A stretch of 64,000 bases of DNA, taken from Azospirillum agricola. GTDB taxonomy: Bacteria > Pseudomonadota > Alphaproteobacteria > Azospirillales > Azospirillaceae. The translations under genes were made by a program, and so were the position numbers. This document shows, one piece after another, positions 1 through 8,070 of the stretch. The notes below the pieces were generated by a model that had not been told where the DNA came from, searched no databases, and worked only from the letters and a program-made list of their open reading frames with translations. The stretch is taken from the NCBI RefSeq assembly GCF_017876095.1, contig NZ_JAGINM010000022.1, positions 47,636 through 111,635 of the forward strand, written 5' to 3'. The first letter of the stretch is position 1. Each line of letters begins with the position of its first letter.

Positions 1-583
1 TCACGCGCGGCGCGCGGTGCAGGACCCAGCCCTCCGATTGGAAGGCCAGCAGGCCGCAGACGCGGCCGCCGCGCATGGCGAGATCGACGGCGAAGGCGTC
101 GGTCCCGACCCGCACCGACGGGGTGGCGCGCAGCCGCCGGGCCAGCGCCGTGACCAGGGTCCGCCCGGTGGCGTCGCCCCCGGCATGGACGATGCGCGCC
201 GCGCCGTGCGCCGCCTCGCGGCCGAGCAGCGGCGCGCCGTCCGCGTCGCGGTCGAACGGGAGGCCGTCGGCGAGCATCGCCCGCAGGCATTCGGCGCCGT
301 CGCGGGTCAGCAGCGCCGCCATCGCCGCGTCGACCAGCCCGGCGCCGGCCGAGACGGTGTCGGCGGCGTGGTCCTCCGGCCGGTCGCCCGGACCTATGGC
401 GGCGGCGATGCCGCCCTGGGCGTGGAGGCTCGACCCGCCGGGCAGGTCGGCGGTCTTGGTCAGCAGGGTGACGGCGCGCGGGGCCAGCGCGAGCGCCGCC
501 GTCATTCCGGCCAGCCCGGAGCCGACGACGATCACGTCGGCGTCACGGACCTCGTAGGGGATGGACGATGTGGGTGAGGTCAT
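1..583 (-). CDS. nadB: L-aspartate oxidase, N-terminal part (cut by window edge)
   Basis: FAD-dependent oxidase that converts L-aspartate to iminoaspartate, the first step of de novo NAD synthesis in the cytoplasm. The visible 194 residues begin MTSPTSSIPYEVRDADVIVV and carry the FAD dinucleotide-binding GSGLAG motif near residue 21, followed by the family's substrate/FAD loop GGSSLHAQGGIAAA. The ATG at 583 is the first start after the stop of nadA, 58 bases upstream. The reading frame is open to the window edge; a TGA at the very edge lies in another frame. The order nadA-nadB suggests nadC follows outside the window. Confidence 0.95.
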   Translation of the reverse strand, partial: MTSPTSSIPYEVRDADVIVVGSGLAGMTAALALAPRAVTLLTKTADLPGGSSLHAQGGIAAAIGPGDRPEDHAADTVSAGAGLVDAAMAALLTRDGAECLRAMLADGLPFDRDADGAPLLGREAAHGAARIVHAGGDATGRTLVTALARRLRATPSVRVGTDAFAVDLAMRGGRVCGLLAFQSEGWVLHRAPRV

Positions 584-641
584 GGGCGATCCTCGGCACG
601 GGCGTGGTGTCCCTCGTCCGGGGCGGGCGAGGGCTCGAAGC

Positions 642-1694
642 TCACCGCGGCTTGACCGCCAGCATCCGTTCCACCGAGCGGCGGGCGCGGTCGGCCAGCT
701 CCGGGGCGATCTCGACGCGCGGCTCCAGCGTTTGCAGCGAGTCCAGGATGCCGGCCAGCGTGACCGTCTTCATGTGCGGGCACAGGTTGCAGGGGCGCAC
801 GAACTCGGTGTCGGGCGAGGCGGCGGCGACGTTGTCGCTCATCGAGCATTCGGTGACCATCAGGACGCGCGGCGGCTTCTCCCCGGCCACGAAATCGATC
901 ATCCGGGCGGTCGAGCCGACGAAATCGGCGGCGGCCAGCACGTCGGGCGGGCATTCCGGGTGGGCGATCACCGTCAGCCGGTCGAAGCGCCGGCGGAACT
1001 CGTCGATCTCGGCGCCGGTGAAGCGCTCGTGGACCTCGCAATGGCCCTTCCAGGCGATGATCTCGACCTTGGTCTGGGTGGCGACGTACTTCGCCAGATA
1101 CTCGTCGGGCAGGAACAGCACGCGGTCGACGCCGAGCGATTCCACCACCTCCACCGCGTTGCCGGAGGTGCAGCAGATGTCGACCTCGGCCTTCACCTCG
1201 GCCGAGGTGTTGACGTAGGCGACGACCGGCACGCCGGGATGCGCCTCGCGCAGCAGCCGCACGTCGGCGGCGGTGATCGAGTCGGCCAGCGAGCAGCCGG
1301 CGTTGCGGCTGGGGATCAGCACCGTCTTGGACGGATTCAGCAGCTTGGCCGTCTCCGCCATGAAATGCACGCCGGCCAGCACGATGACGTCGGCGTCGGT
1401 CTGCGTCGCCTTGGCGGCCAGCGCCAGGCTGTCGCCGACGATGTCGGCCACGCCGTGGAAGATCTCCGGCGTCTGGTAGTTGTGGGCGAGGACGACGGCG
1501 TTCCGCTCGCGCTTCAGCGCGTTGATGGCGTGGATCAGCGGGGCGTGGAACGGCCATTCGATGGCGGGGACGACGCGCCTCATCCGCTCGTAGATGGGCG
1601 CCGTGGCCTCGGCGACGGCGGGGGTGTAGGCGAGGTCGCCGGGGGCGGCGCGGAGGTCGCGGGGCGCTTGGGCGGGGCCGGCGGCGTCGGGCAT
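642..1694 (-). CDS. nadA: Quinolinate synthase A
   Basis: Condenses iminoaspartate (from NadB) with dihydroxyacetone phosphate to quinolinate, using a [4Fe-4S] cluster. The 350-aa product has the expected family length. Probable cluster ligands are Cys134 (NAGCSLA), Cys219 (KGHCEVH) and Cys305 in PCNLCPHM. I chose the ATG at 1694 (MPDAAGPAQ) because the upstream in-frame start would read through the operator-like dyads. It is followed by nadB on the same strand. Two copies of a TGCTC-N5-GAGCA dyad lie just upstream, consistent with repression by an NAD-pathway regulator. Confidence 0.97.
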   Translation of the reverse strand: MPDAAGPAQAPRDLRAAPGDLAYTPAVAEATAPIYERMRRVVPAIEWPFHAPLIHAINALKRERNAVVLAHNYQTPEIFHGVADIVGDSLALAAKATQTDADVIVLAGVHFMAETAKLLNPSKTVLIPSRNAGCSLADSITAADVRLLREAHPGVPVVAYVNTSAEVKAEVDICCTSGNAVEVVESLGVDRVLFLPDEYLAKYVATQTKVEIIAWKGHCEVHERFTGAEIDEFRRRFDRLTVIAHPECPPDVLAAADFVGSTARMIDFVAGEKPPRVLMVTECSMSDNVAAASPDTEFVRPCNLCPHMKTVTLAGILDSLQTLEPRVEIAPELADRARRSVERMLAVKPR

Positions 1695-1708
1695 CGTTCG
1701 CTCCAAAA

Positions 1709-1723
1709 TGCTCGTTTCGAGCA
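1709..1723. promoter_or_regulatory. Dyad operator copy 1 upstream of nadA
   Basis: TGCTCGTTTCGAGCA is a 6-bp perfect inverted repeat with a 3-base centre, 14 bases upstream of the nadA start codon. A second copy of the same TGCTC-N5-GAGCA pattern lies 25 bases away centre to centre. Its position fits a repressor site of the nad operon. In alphaproteobacteria the predicted NAD regulator is NadQ; that assignment is from family knowledge and the exact consensus was not checked. Confidence 0.6.
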
Positions 1724-1733
1724 AAAGACTATG

Positions 1734-1748
1734 TGCTCTATCAGAGCA
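1734..1748. promoter_or_regulatory. Dyad operator copy 2 upstream of nadA
   Basis: TGCTCTATCAGAGCA repeats the pattern of the first dyad (TGCTC-N5-GAGCA). The flanks ATG and TATC resemble extended half sites. The 25-base centre spacing would put two dimers on nearly the same face of the helix. The sites sit in the AT-richest part of the nadA upstream region, where the promoter should be. Confidence 0.6.
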
Positions 1749-1864
1749 TATCAAGGGGAAAAACGCGGAGGCTGGAAACAATCGCCCGGCCCGGCTGTTG
1801 TCAGGTCCAGGAGCGTCAGGAGCCCGCGGCGACCGGACCGCGGGTCTTGGAAGGAGAGGTGGGG

Positions 1865-2056
1865 ATGAAAGCCTTCGTCACGGCCCTGGCGGCCATCGTC
1901 GTGCTGGCGGCCGGGGCGCGGGTCGTGCTGCCGGAACTGCTGGACCGTTCGGCGGACGAGGCCTTTGCCGCTTCAAGCGTGCGCGTCGGCGAGGAGGCGT
2001 CGATCGCCCATCGCGACTTCACCGGCAGGGAAGGGCGTTCGAAGGCGGAGCGCTGA
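1865..2056 (+). CDS. Small secreted or membrane-anchored protein, unknown
   Basis: A 63-residue product starting MKAFVTALAAIVVLAAGARV: a short positive start, then one hydrophobic segment (about residues 4-20), then a charged tail ending SKAER. It is either cleaved and exported or a bitopic membrane protein. The ATG at 1865 has a good ribosome binding site (GGAAGGAG) about 10 bases upstream; longer in-frame versions run into the nadA operator region. It is divergent from nadA and convergent with the binding-protein gene. No family recognised. Confidence 0.6.
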   Translation: MKAFVTALAAIVVLAAGARVVLPELLDRSADEAFAASSVRVGEEASIAHRDFTGREGRSKAER

Positions 2057-2089
2057 TGGATTCCGGTGACGGCCGGAAGGGCGCGGGAT

Positions 2090-3079
2090 TCAGCTTCCGT
2101 CGGCGACCGGGATGCGGCCGGCGATGATGGCGCGGCGCGCCTCCTCCGCCTGGGCCAGCATGGCCGGGGTCAGAAGCTCGCGGTTGTTCACGTCGACGGC
2201 GTAATCGACGGCGCCGTCCGCCAGGCCCAGCGCCCGGCCGCCGGCGCTCCAGACGCCCTGCCGGCCGGCCTGGAAACTGGCCTCCACCGCCAGATCGACC
2301 CGTTTCAGCATCGAGGTCAGGATGGTGCCGGGATAGAGGTGGTTCTGGTTGCCGTCGACCCCGATGGCCAGCCGGCCGCCGTCCCTGGCCGCCGCGAAGA
2401 TGCCGAAATTCGACACTCCGGCCCCGGCGAACACCACGTCGGCGTCACGCTGGAACTGGGCGCGGGCGACCTCCGCCCCGTTCGTCGGGTCGTTGAAGGC
2501 GGCGGGCGTGGTGCCGACGAAATTGACCAGAACCTTCACGTCGCCGCGCGCGTGGCGGGCGCCCTGCTCGAACCCGGCGGCGAACTTGCGCAGCAGCGGG
2601 ATGTCGAGGGCGCCGATGAAGCCGACCGTTCCCGTCTTCGAGGCCAGCGCCGCCAGAACCCCGACCAGGAAGGCGCCCTCCTGTTCCTTGAAGGTGACGC
2701 AGCGGATGTTCGGCCCCTCCGCCACCCCGTCGACAAGGGTGAAGCGCACTTGCGGATGGCTCGGGGCCAGGGCGGTGAGCGCCGTCGCGTAGTAGAAGCC
2801 GATGGCCGCCACGTCGGTGGCCTTGCGGCGGAGCAGCGACGCCACCGCCTGGTTGAACTGGGCCGGGCTGGCCGGCGCGTATTCGAGGTAGGGGATGCCG
2901 GTCGCGGCCTTGAAGCGCTCCGCCCCGAGATGGGCGCCCTCGTTGAAGCTCTTGTCGAACTTCTGCCCGACCGCGTAGACGAGGCCGGGGATGAAGCCCT
3001 CGGCCCGAGCCGGGAGGGCGCGCGCGGCGAGGGCGGCGGCACCCAGCGTCAGGACCGAGCGGCGGGAGCAAGCCATCAT
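2090..3079 (-). CDS. BMP-family ABC transporter substrate-binding protein
   Basis: Periplasmic binding protein of the basic-membrane-protein (BMP/Med) family, which usually takes up nucleosides or related purines. The start MMACSRRSVLTLGAAALAARALPARA is an export signal with a twin-arginine-like SRRS; mature sequence starts near EGFIPGLVYAVG. The motif FIPGLVYAVGQKFDKSFNEGAHLG is the typical family opening (short pieces: GQKFDKSFNEG). I chose ATG 3079 because GAAGG precedes it; a longer TTG start at 3109 is possible. No permease or ATPase gene is adjacent, so its transporter is encoded elsewhere or it acts alone. Substrate is unknown. Confidence 0.85.
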   Translation of the reverse strand: MMACSRRSVLTLGAAALAARALPARAEGFIPGLVYAVGQKFDKSFNEGAHLGAERFKAATGIPYLEYAPASPAQFNQAVASLLRRKATDVAAIGFYYATALTALAPSHPQVRFTLVDGVAEGPNIRCVTFKEQEGAFLVGVLAALASKTGTVGFIGALDIPLLRKFAAGFEQGARHARGDVKVLVNFVGTTPAAFNDPTNGAEVARAQFQRDADVVFAGAGVSNFGIFAAARDGGRLAIGVDGNQNHLYPGTILTSMLKRVDLAVEASFQAGRQGVWSAGGRALGLADGAVDYAVDVNNRELLTPAMLAQAEEARRAIIAGRIPVADGS

Positions 3080-3320
3080 GGAGCGGCCTTCGGCGGGTTC
3101 GGCGGTCAATGTGGAATTCTAGACGCGAAAAGCCTCTGGACGCATAGGTGATTCGCGTGGCGCAACCGTCATGGGCGGTCGCCACCCGCCTGGCCGTTGC
3201 CCGTTCGGCAGATCAGCCATGCCGAGACGGGGCTTTGTGAGGTTGCGGAAAAGGCTCAGCCTGAACGCTTCGGACTCCCACCCTTCCGTCCTCCCCCCAA
3301 GCATCCAAGCCGGACACACC

Positions 3321-4547
3321 ATGCTCGCGCGCCTTGCCGCCGTCCGTTCCCTGTCGCCTGCGCACAGCCCCTTCTTCATCGCCGCCCTCGGCGTCCTGAT
3401 GTCCTTCGGTCCGATGGGGACCGACATGTATCTGCCGGGCATGCCGGCGATCGGGGCGGATCTGCGCGCCAGCCAGGGGCAGGTGCAGTGGACCCTGTCG
3501 GCCTTCTTCCTGGGCTTCGGCGTCGGGCAGCTCCTGTGGGGGGCGCTGGGCGACCGTTTCGGCCGGCGCGGGCCGGTGGCGACCGGCATCCTGCTCTATG
3601 CCGTCGGCTGCGTCGGCTGCTCGCTGACCGGCGACATCGCGCATCTCGCCCTCTGGCGCTTCGTCCAGGCGCTCGGCGCCTGCGCCGGGCCGGTGCTGGT
3701 CCGCGCGATGATCCGCGACGTCTTCGAGCGCGACCGCGCGGCGAGCACCCTGTCGATGATGATGCTGGTGATGGGGGCCGCCCCGATCATCGCCCCGCTG
3801 ATCGGCGGGCAGATCCTGGTCTGGGCCGACTGGCGCTGGATCTTCTGGGCGCAGGCCATCTTCGGCGCCGTCGCCATGCTGGCGCTGTTCACCCTGCCGG
3901 AGACGCTGGCGGCCGGCAACCGCACCAGCCTGCGCCCGATGCTGCTGGCGCAATCCTACCGCCGGTTGCTGACCGACCGCGCCTATCTCGGCTACGCGGT
4001 GGGGTCGTCCTTCATCTATGCGGGGATGTTCGCCTTCATCTCCGGCTCGCCCTTCGTCTACATCGAGCTGTTCGGGGTGCGGCCGGAGAATTACGGGTAT
4101 CTGTTCGGAATCAACATCGTCGGCATGATCCTGGTCAACACGGTCAACAGCCGCATCGTCATGCGCTTCGGTTCCGACCGCATCCTGCGGGCCGGCACCG
4201 CCCTGTCGGCGGCGAGCGGCCTGCTGCTGGCGGTGGTCGCGCTGGAGGGCTGGGGCGGTCTGTGGGGGCTGGTCGGCTGCCTGTTCCTGTTCATGGCGCT
4301 GACCGGGCTGACCAACGCCAACGCGATGGCCGGCGCCATGCAGTCCTTCCCGCAGATGGCGGGCACCGCCTCGGCGCTCGCCGGCATGTTGCAGTTCAGC
4401 ACGGGAGCGCTGGCGGGCTGGGTGGTGGGTCTGACGGCCGACGGCACGGCGATGCCGATGGCGCTGGTGATCGGCGGTTCCGCCGTCGTCAGTCTGGCGC
4501 TGAACCGGTCGCTGGTGCGGCGGGGAGCCGGATCCGCGGCGTTGTAG
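3321..4547 (+). CDS. Bcr/CflA-family multidrug efflux MFS transporter
   Basis: Inner-membrane proton-driven exporter of about 408 residues, the normal length for 12-helix drug:H+ antiporters. The opening FGPMGTDMYLPGMPAIGADL is characteristic of the Bcr/CflA group, and the loop 2-3 signature GALGDRFGRRGP is intact. The ATG at 3321 (MLARLAAVRSLS) puts about 20 residues before the first helix; a long upstream in-frame extension lacks membrane character and is unlikely. No regulator is adjacent. Substrate cannot be told from sequence. Confidence 0.9.
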   Translation: MLARLAAVRSLSPAHSPFFIAALGVLMSFGPMGTDMYLPGMPAIGADLRASQGQVQWTLSAFFLGFGVGQLLWGALGDRFGRRGPVATGILLYAVGCVGCSLTGDIAHLALWRFVQALGACAGPVLVRAMIRDVFERDRAASTLSMMMLVMGAAPIIAPLIGGQILVWADWRWIFWAQAIFGAVAMLALFTLPETLAAGNRTSLRPMLLAQSYRRLLTDRAYLGYAVGSSFIYAGMFAFISGSPFVYIELFGVRPENYGYLFGINIVGMILVNTVNSRIVMRFGSDRILRAGTALSAASGLLLAVVALEGWGGLWGLVGCLFLFMALTGLTNANAMAGAMQSFPQMAGTASALAGMLQFSTGALAGWVVGLTADGTAMPMALVIGGSAVVSLALNRSLVRRGAGSAAL

Positions 4548-4659
4548 GAAAACAGACTTCCAGTGTTGTTTCCGGGATGTGTTTTTGTCCGTGACGTGAA
4601 TTGATTTCCCAAGGCCGCCGTCCTAGGGTGTTTTCCATGGACCACCGGGAAACCAGACG

Positions 4660-5682
4660 ATGCCCTTGAACCGCCGCGCCCTGCTGCTTTCCGCCGCCGC
4701 CCTGGCCGGAAGCGCCGCCCTTCCGCACCCGACCCGCGCGGCGACGACGCTGCGGGTCGGCTACATCCCGATCATCCCGATGACCCAGCTCTATGTGCTG
4801 TCCGGCGAGGGCTGGGCGAGGGAGGCGGGGCTGGAGCTGGCGACGACCGGCTTCCAGTCGGGGCCGGCGATGATCCAGGCGCTCGCGTCGGGCACGCTCG
4901 ACGTCGCCTATGTCGGGATCGGTCCGGCGATGATCGCGCGCTCGAAGGGGGTTCCGTTGAAGGTGGTCGCCGCCAACGTGATCGATCAGGTCGCCCTGAT
5001 CGGCCGCGGCCCGCTCGCCGAGACGGTCGCCGGCGCCGCCAGCCCGGCCGACGGCTTCAGGGCGTTCCGCGCCGCGCAGGGGCGCCCGGCCAAGATCGCC
5101 TCGCTGCCCGCCGGCTCGGTGCCCGACCTCGTTCTGCGGCATTGGACGGCGGAGGTCGCCAGGATTCCCGCCGCCGACATCCAGGTGGTCGGCATGGGCG
5201 ACGAGCAGGTGCAGCAGGCCCTGCTGTCGGGCGCGGTCGACGGCGCCTCGATCCTGGAGCCGACCCTGACCCTGGTGCAGTCCCGCCTGCCCGACGCGCG
5301 GATCGTCGCCCGCGCCGGCACGATGTTCCCCGGCCAGCCCGGCGCCGTCCTCGCCGTGACCGAGGCGGCGATCGCCCGCGACCGCGCCGCCGTCGCCGCG
5401 CTGGTCAGGCTGCACATCCGCGCCACCGCCTTCGCCAGGGCCAATCCGGACCGCACCGCCGAGCATGTCACCGCCGCCATCGGCAAGGGGCTGATCGAAC
5501 CGGCGGTGATGCGGGCGGCCCTGACCTCCGAGGCGACGAACTTCGTCGACGATCCCCGCTCCATCGTCGATTCGACCAAGCGCATGCAGGCGTTCCAGCA
5601 GGGGCTGGGGCAGATCACCGACCCGGTGGACATCGACGCGCTGTTCGACTTCTCCTTCCACGACGCGGCGAAGGCGGGCTGA
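4660..5682 (+). CDS. NMT1/SsuA/NrtA-like ABC substrate-binding protein
   Basis: Periplasmic binding protein of 340 residues with a cleavable export signal (MPLNRRALLLSAAALAGSAA, cleavage near TRAATT). The mature part opens LRVGYIPIIPMTQLYVLSGEG and contains QALASGTLDVAYVGIGPA, typical of the nitrate/sulfonate/taurine-type (NMT1) family. No permease or ATPase gene follows. Instead a DsrE-like gene starts three bases after the stop, so the two are probably co-transcribed. That pairing hints at a sulfur compound as ligand, which is inference only. Confidence 0.85.
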   Translation: MPLNRRALLLSAAALAGSAALPHPTRAATTLRVGYIPIIPMTQLYVLSGEGWAREAGLELATTGFQSGPAMIQALASGTLDVAYVGIGPAMIARSKGVPLKVVAANVIDQVALIGRGPLAETVAGAASPADGFRAFRAAQGRPAKIASLPAGSVPDLVLRHWTAEVARIPAADIQVVGMGDEQVQQALLSGAVDGASILEPTLTLVQSRLPDARIVARAGTMFPGQPGAVLAVTEAAIARDRAAVAALVRLHIRATAFARANPDRTAEHVTAAIGKGLIEPAVMRAALTSEATNFVDDPRSIVDSTKRMQAFQQGLGQITDPVDIDALFDFSFHDAAKAG

Positions 5683-5685
5683 GCG

Positions 5686-5991
5686 ATGGCCGGCGTTCCC
5701 CTTCGGCTGGTCATCCACGCCCCCACCGCCGCCGCGCTGGAGCGGGCGCGGCGCAACGCCGCCAACCTGCGAAAGGCGCGGCCGGACGGCGCCATCCGCA
5801 TCGTCGCCAACGCCGAGGCGGTGGCGGCGGCGCTCGACCGGCCCGATCCCGACACCGACCCGCTGCTGCGGCTGTGCGGCAACACGCTGGCCAAGCTGGG
5901 GCGGCCGGCGTCGGGCCTGACGGTGGTCGAGGCCGGCGTGCTCGACATCGCCGAGGCGCAGGCCGAGGGCTGGGGCTACATGCGGGCGTGA
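5686..5991 (+). CDS. DsrE-family-like small cytoplasmic protein
   Basis: A 101-residue soluble protein, LRLVIHAPTAAALERARRNAANL at the start, with one cysteine in RLCGNTLAK and a C-terminal GVLDIAEAQAEGWGYMRA. The fold pattern (an N-terminal strand, a helix counting from 'ERARRNAANL', then the VVEAGVLDIAEAQAEGW strand/helix end) and the single conserved-looking Cys resemble the DsrE/DsrF-like group. Those proteins often take part in sulfur transfer. It is tightly coupled to the preceding binding protein (three-base gap). The family assignment is by pattern and moderate. Confidence 0.6.
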   Translation: MAGVPLRLVIHAPTAAALERARRNAANLRKARPDGAIRIVANAEAVAAALDRPDPDTDPLLRLCGNTLAKLGRPASGLTVVEAGVLDIAEAQAEGWGYMRA

Positions 5992-6001
5992 CGGGGAGCC
6001 T

Positions 6002-6982
6002 TCACCCCGGCAGTGCGAAGCTGGCGACCAGCGGGGCGTGGTGGCTCTCGGGCGTCGGCGTGTCGGTCGCCTGGAGAACCTCGTCGCGCAGGGCCTCGTT
6101 GTGGATCTCGGCCTCGCGGAACCAGCCGGCCAGCGCCCGCGACACCAGCAGATGGTCGAGCATCACCGGGGTGCCCCCGTGCAGCACCGAGAAGCGGCGC
6201 TCCTCGGGAAGCTGCTGTTCCAGCGGGATCAGGGCGCGGGCCGCAAGCTCCTCGTTGCCGGTGAAGTCGGGGTCGGCGCGCAGGATGCGCACGGGGGTCT
6301 GCTCCAGCTCGGCGTTGCAGTCGCCGGCCACCACCACCAGCGCGTCGGGATCGGCGTCGAACAGCCGATCCACCGCCAGCCGGGTTTCCAGCGCCTGTCC
6401 GGCGCGCTTGACCGAGGCGAGGTAGAAGCCCTCGGCCCAGCCTCCCGCCGTCTTCCAGGTGAAGGCGCCCGCCTTCTGGCCCGGCACCGGAGCGGCCAGC
6501 GGCGAGCGCAGATGCAGGTCGAAGACGTGCAGGGCCCGCCCGTCGGGCAGCGTCACCTCGGCGTGCAGGACCGGGCGGTCCCATTCGACCTCCGCCGGGG
6601 CGTCCTGCGCCGGGTCGGCGGTGGCGAAGCGGATTTGCGGCGGCCGCACCAGATCGTGGCGCAGCAGGCGCGCCGCCCTGATCGGCCAGCGGCTGACCAC
6701 CACCGGGTTGTGGCGGTCGGCCGGGGTGGCGCCGTCGCCCGCCGTGACGTGGAAATCCGCGTAGCGCGTGCCCTCCAGCAGCCGGCCGAGCGCCCGCAGG
6801 ACGCGCGGCTCGCTCTTCACCGGGTGCTGGGCGTCGACCTCCTGAAGGCAGAGGATGTCGGCGGCCAGCCGCTCCAGCTGGGGCCGCAGGGTGGCGATCC
6901 GCGCCTCGAAGGGCGGATCGGCGGTGTCGTCGTCGAGATTCTCCAGATTGAAGCTGGCGATGCGGAACAGGGTTTCGGCCAT
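6002..6982 (-). CDS. Endonuclease/exonuclease/phosphatase-family protein
   Basis: A 326-residue protein of the metal-dependent EEP superfamily. Seen motifs, in order: FRIASFNLENLDDD (metal-binding Asn), DILCLQEVD (metal-binding Glu), NPVVVSRWP, VFDLHLRSPL, VVAGDCNAELEQTP (the GDFN-like box, here GDCN) and SHHAPLVASF (catalytic His at the end). It has no signal peptide or membrane segment. Substrate (DNA, phospholipid or other phosphodiester) cannot be told. The ATG at 6982 is used; longer forms run into the cheD gene end. It follows cheD on the same strand with a 38-base gap. Confidence 0.85.
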   Translation of the reverse strand: MAETLFRIASFNLENLDDDTADPPFEARIATLRPQLERLAADILCLQEVDAQHPVKSEPRVLRALGRLLEGTRYADFHVTAGDGATPADRHNPVVVSRWPIRAARLLRHDLVRPPQIRFATADPAQDAPAEVEWDRPVLHAEVTLPDGRALHVFDLHLRSPLAAPVPGQKAGAFTWKTAGGWAEGFYLASVKRAGQALETRLAVDRLFDADPDALVVVAGDCNAELEQTPVRILRADPDFTGNEELAARALIPLEQQLPEERRFSVLHGGTPVMLDHLLVSRALAGWFREAEIHNEALRDEVLQATDTPTPESHHAPLVASFALPG

Positions 6983-7020
6983 GTCGGTCTCTCCACGACG
7001 CCTCCGTGAGGCACCCCCGG

Positions 7021-7674
7021 TCAGAACAGCTCGACCTCGCCCTCGATCTCGCTGCGGCGCAGATGTTCGATGAAGGAGGATTCGCTGCGGGCGACGTCGC
7101 GCAGGGTCTCGCCGCCGATCAGCCGGCGCTGGCTGCGCCCGGTGGTCGGGAAGAAGCGCACCGCGCGCGGGGTGGAGCCGCCGACGTCCCAGCTCAGGGT
7201 CGGGATGCCTTCGGTGGCCAGATACTCCATGACGAACTCGACGTTGCGCTCGCCGATGTTGGAGCCGGGCAGGGTCATCAGGTTGACGTTGGCGCCGCCG
7301 AAGATCTTGGCGCGCAGCCGTTCGCGCCGCGCCGTCGCCGAGAGCAGGCGGTTGATGAGCTGCTCCATCGCGGCGCTGCCGTAGCGCGACGCCAGCGACA
7401 GCGTGTCGAGCCCGGCGTCGGGCAGCAGGAAATGGTTCATGCCGCCGATCCCCGCCACCGGGTCGTAGAGGCAGGCGGCGACGCAGGAGCCGAGCGTGGT
7501 GGTCACGATCACCTTGGGATCGTCGCTGACCACGCAGCCGCCGACGACGATGTTGACGATCTCGGCGCCCAGCCGGTGGTCGTGGTAGCGGTTGGCGGCG
7601 ATGTCCTGCCGTTCCAGGGATCGCCGCAGGAAACTGCGCGCGGGGTGTGACGTCCGGGACGGGTCGGGCGGCAT
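7021..7674 (-). CDS. cheD: Chemoreceptor glutamine deamidase CheD
   Basis: Deamidates glutamines in methyl-accepting chemotaxis proteins and adjusts chemotactic adaptation. The 217-aa product carries the catalytic Cys in VTTTLGSCVAACLYD and the catalytic His in GIGGMNHFLLPD, followed by the family block KIFGGANV and the NIGERNVEFV segment. About 40 residues precede the core. It is not next to other che genes here, so this is an isolated copy; a divergent 396-base region separates it from the FHA gene. Confidence 0.95.
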   Translation of the reverse strand: MPPDPSRTSHPARSFLRRSLERQDIAANRYHDHRLGAEIVNIVVGGCVVSDDPKVIVTTTLGSCVAACLYDPVAGIGGMNHFLLPDAGLDTLSLASRYGSAAMEQLINRLLSATARRERLRAKIFGGANVNLMTLPGSNIGERNVEFVMEYLATEGIPTLSWDVGGSTPRAVRFFPTTGRSQRRLIGGETLRDVARSESSFIEHLRRSEIEGEVELF

Positions 7675-8070
7675 CGGGGCAACGGTCCTCGGCTTCGGCG
7701 GTCTGATGAAGGCAGGCGGGTTCGGTGAGTGTCGACATCAACCTATGGCGGAACGGCGTCTTTGCCAATCCAGGTTATTCCCGGATCTGAATCATGGATA
7801 TACTCAAGCCCCGTTCCGGCTGCGGCGGGAGAATTTACACCCGCCAATGTTGTATTTCCTGTCCATCCGCCGGCATTTTTCTTGCGCCGGCTTCTCGCCC
7901 CGGGCGGCGGCGGCGGGTGGCGTCGCGTTTCCGATGCGCCGCCCCGGGCCGGAACTGGGACGGAGACTTGCCGTCGCTTCATCCGGCGTGCCATAAAGTT
8001 TCAAAGGATATGGCGCTGGAAAACGGGGCAGGGAACGTAGCCGGAGTGCCACGCCGGCCGAGGGGGCGCT
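7675..8070. other. Divergent intergenic region between cheD and the FHA gene
   Basis: About 400 bases between two divergent genes, so it should hold both promoters. It is less GC-rich than its surroundings between roughly 7760 and 7890. A GCCGGC pair around 7869-7891 could form a weak hairpin without a T run. The FHA gene has a GAGGGGG ribosome binding site just before its ATG. I see no convincing -35/-10 pair, RNA gene or real small coding frame. Confidence 0.4.

Noticed and set aside
561..1868. Plus-strand open frame opposite nadA
   Set aside because: No motifs; nadA on the minus strand has all cluster cysteines and normal length.
7868..7895. GCCGGC pair before the FHA gene as a terminator
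   Set aside because: The T run lies in the loop and not after the stem, and no gene ends here.
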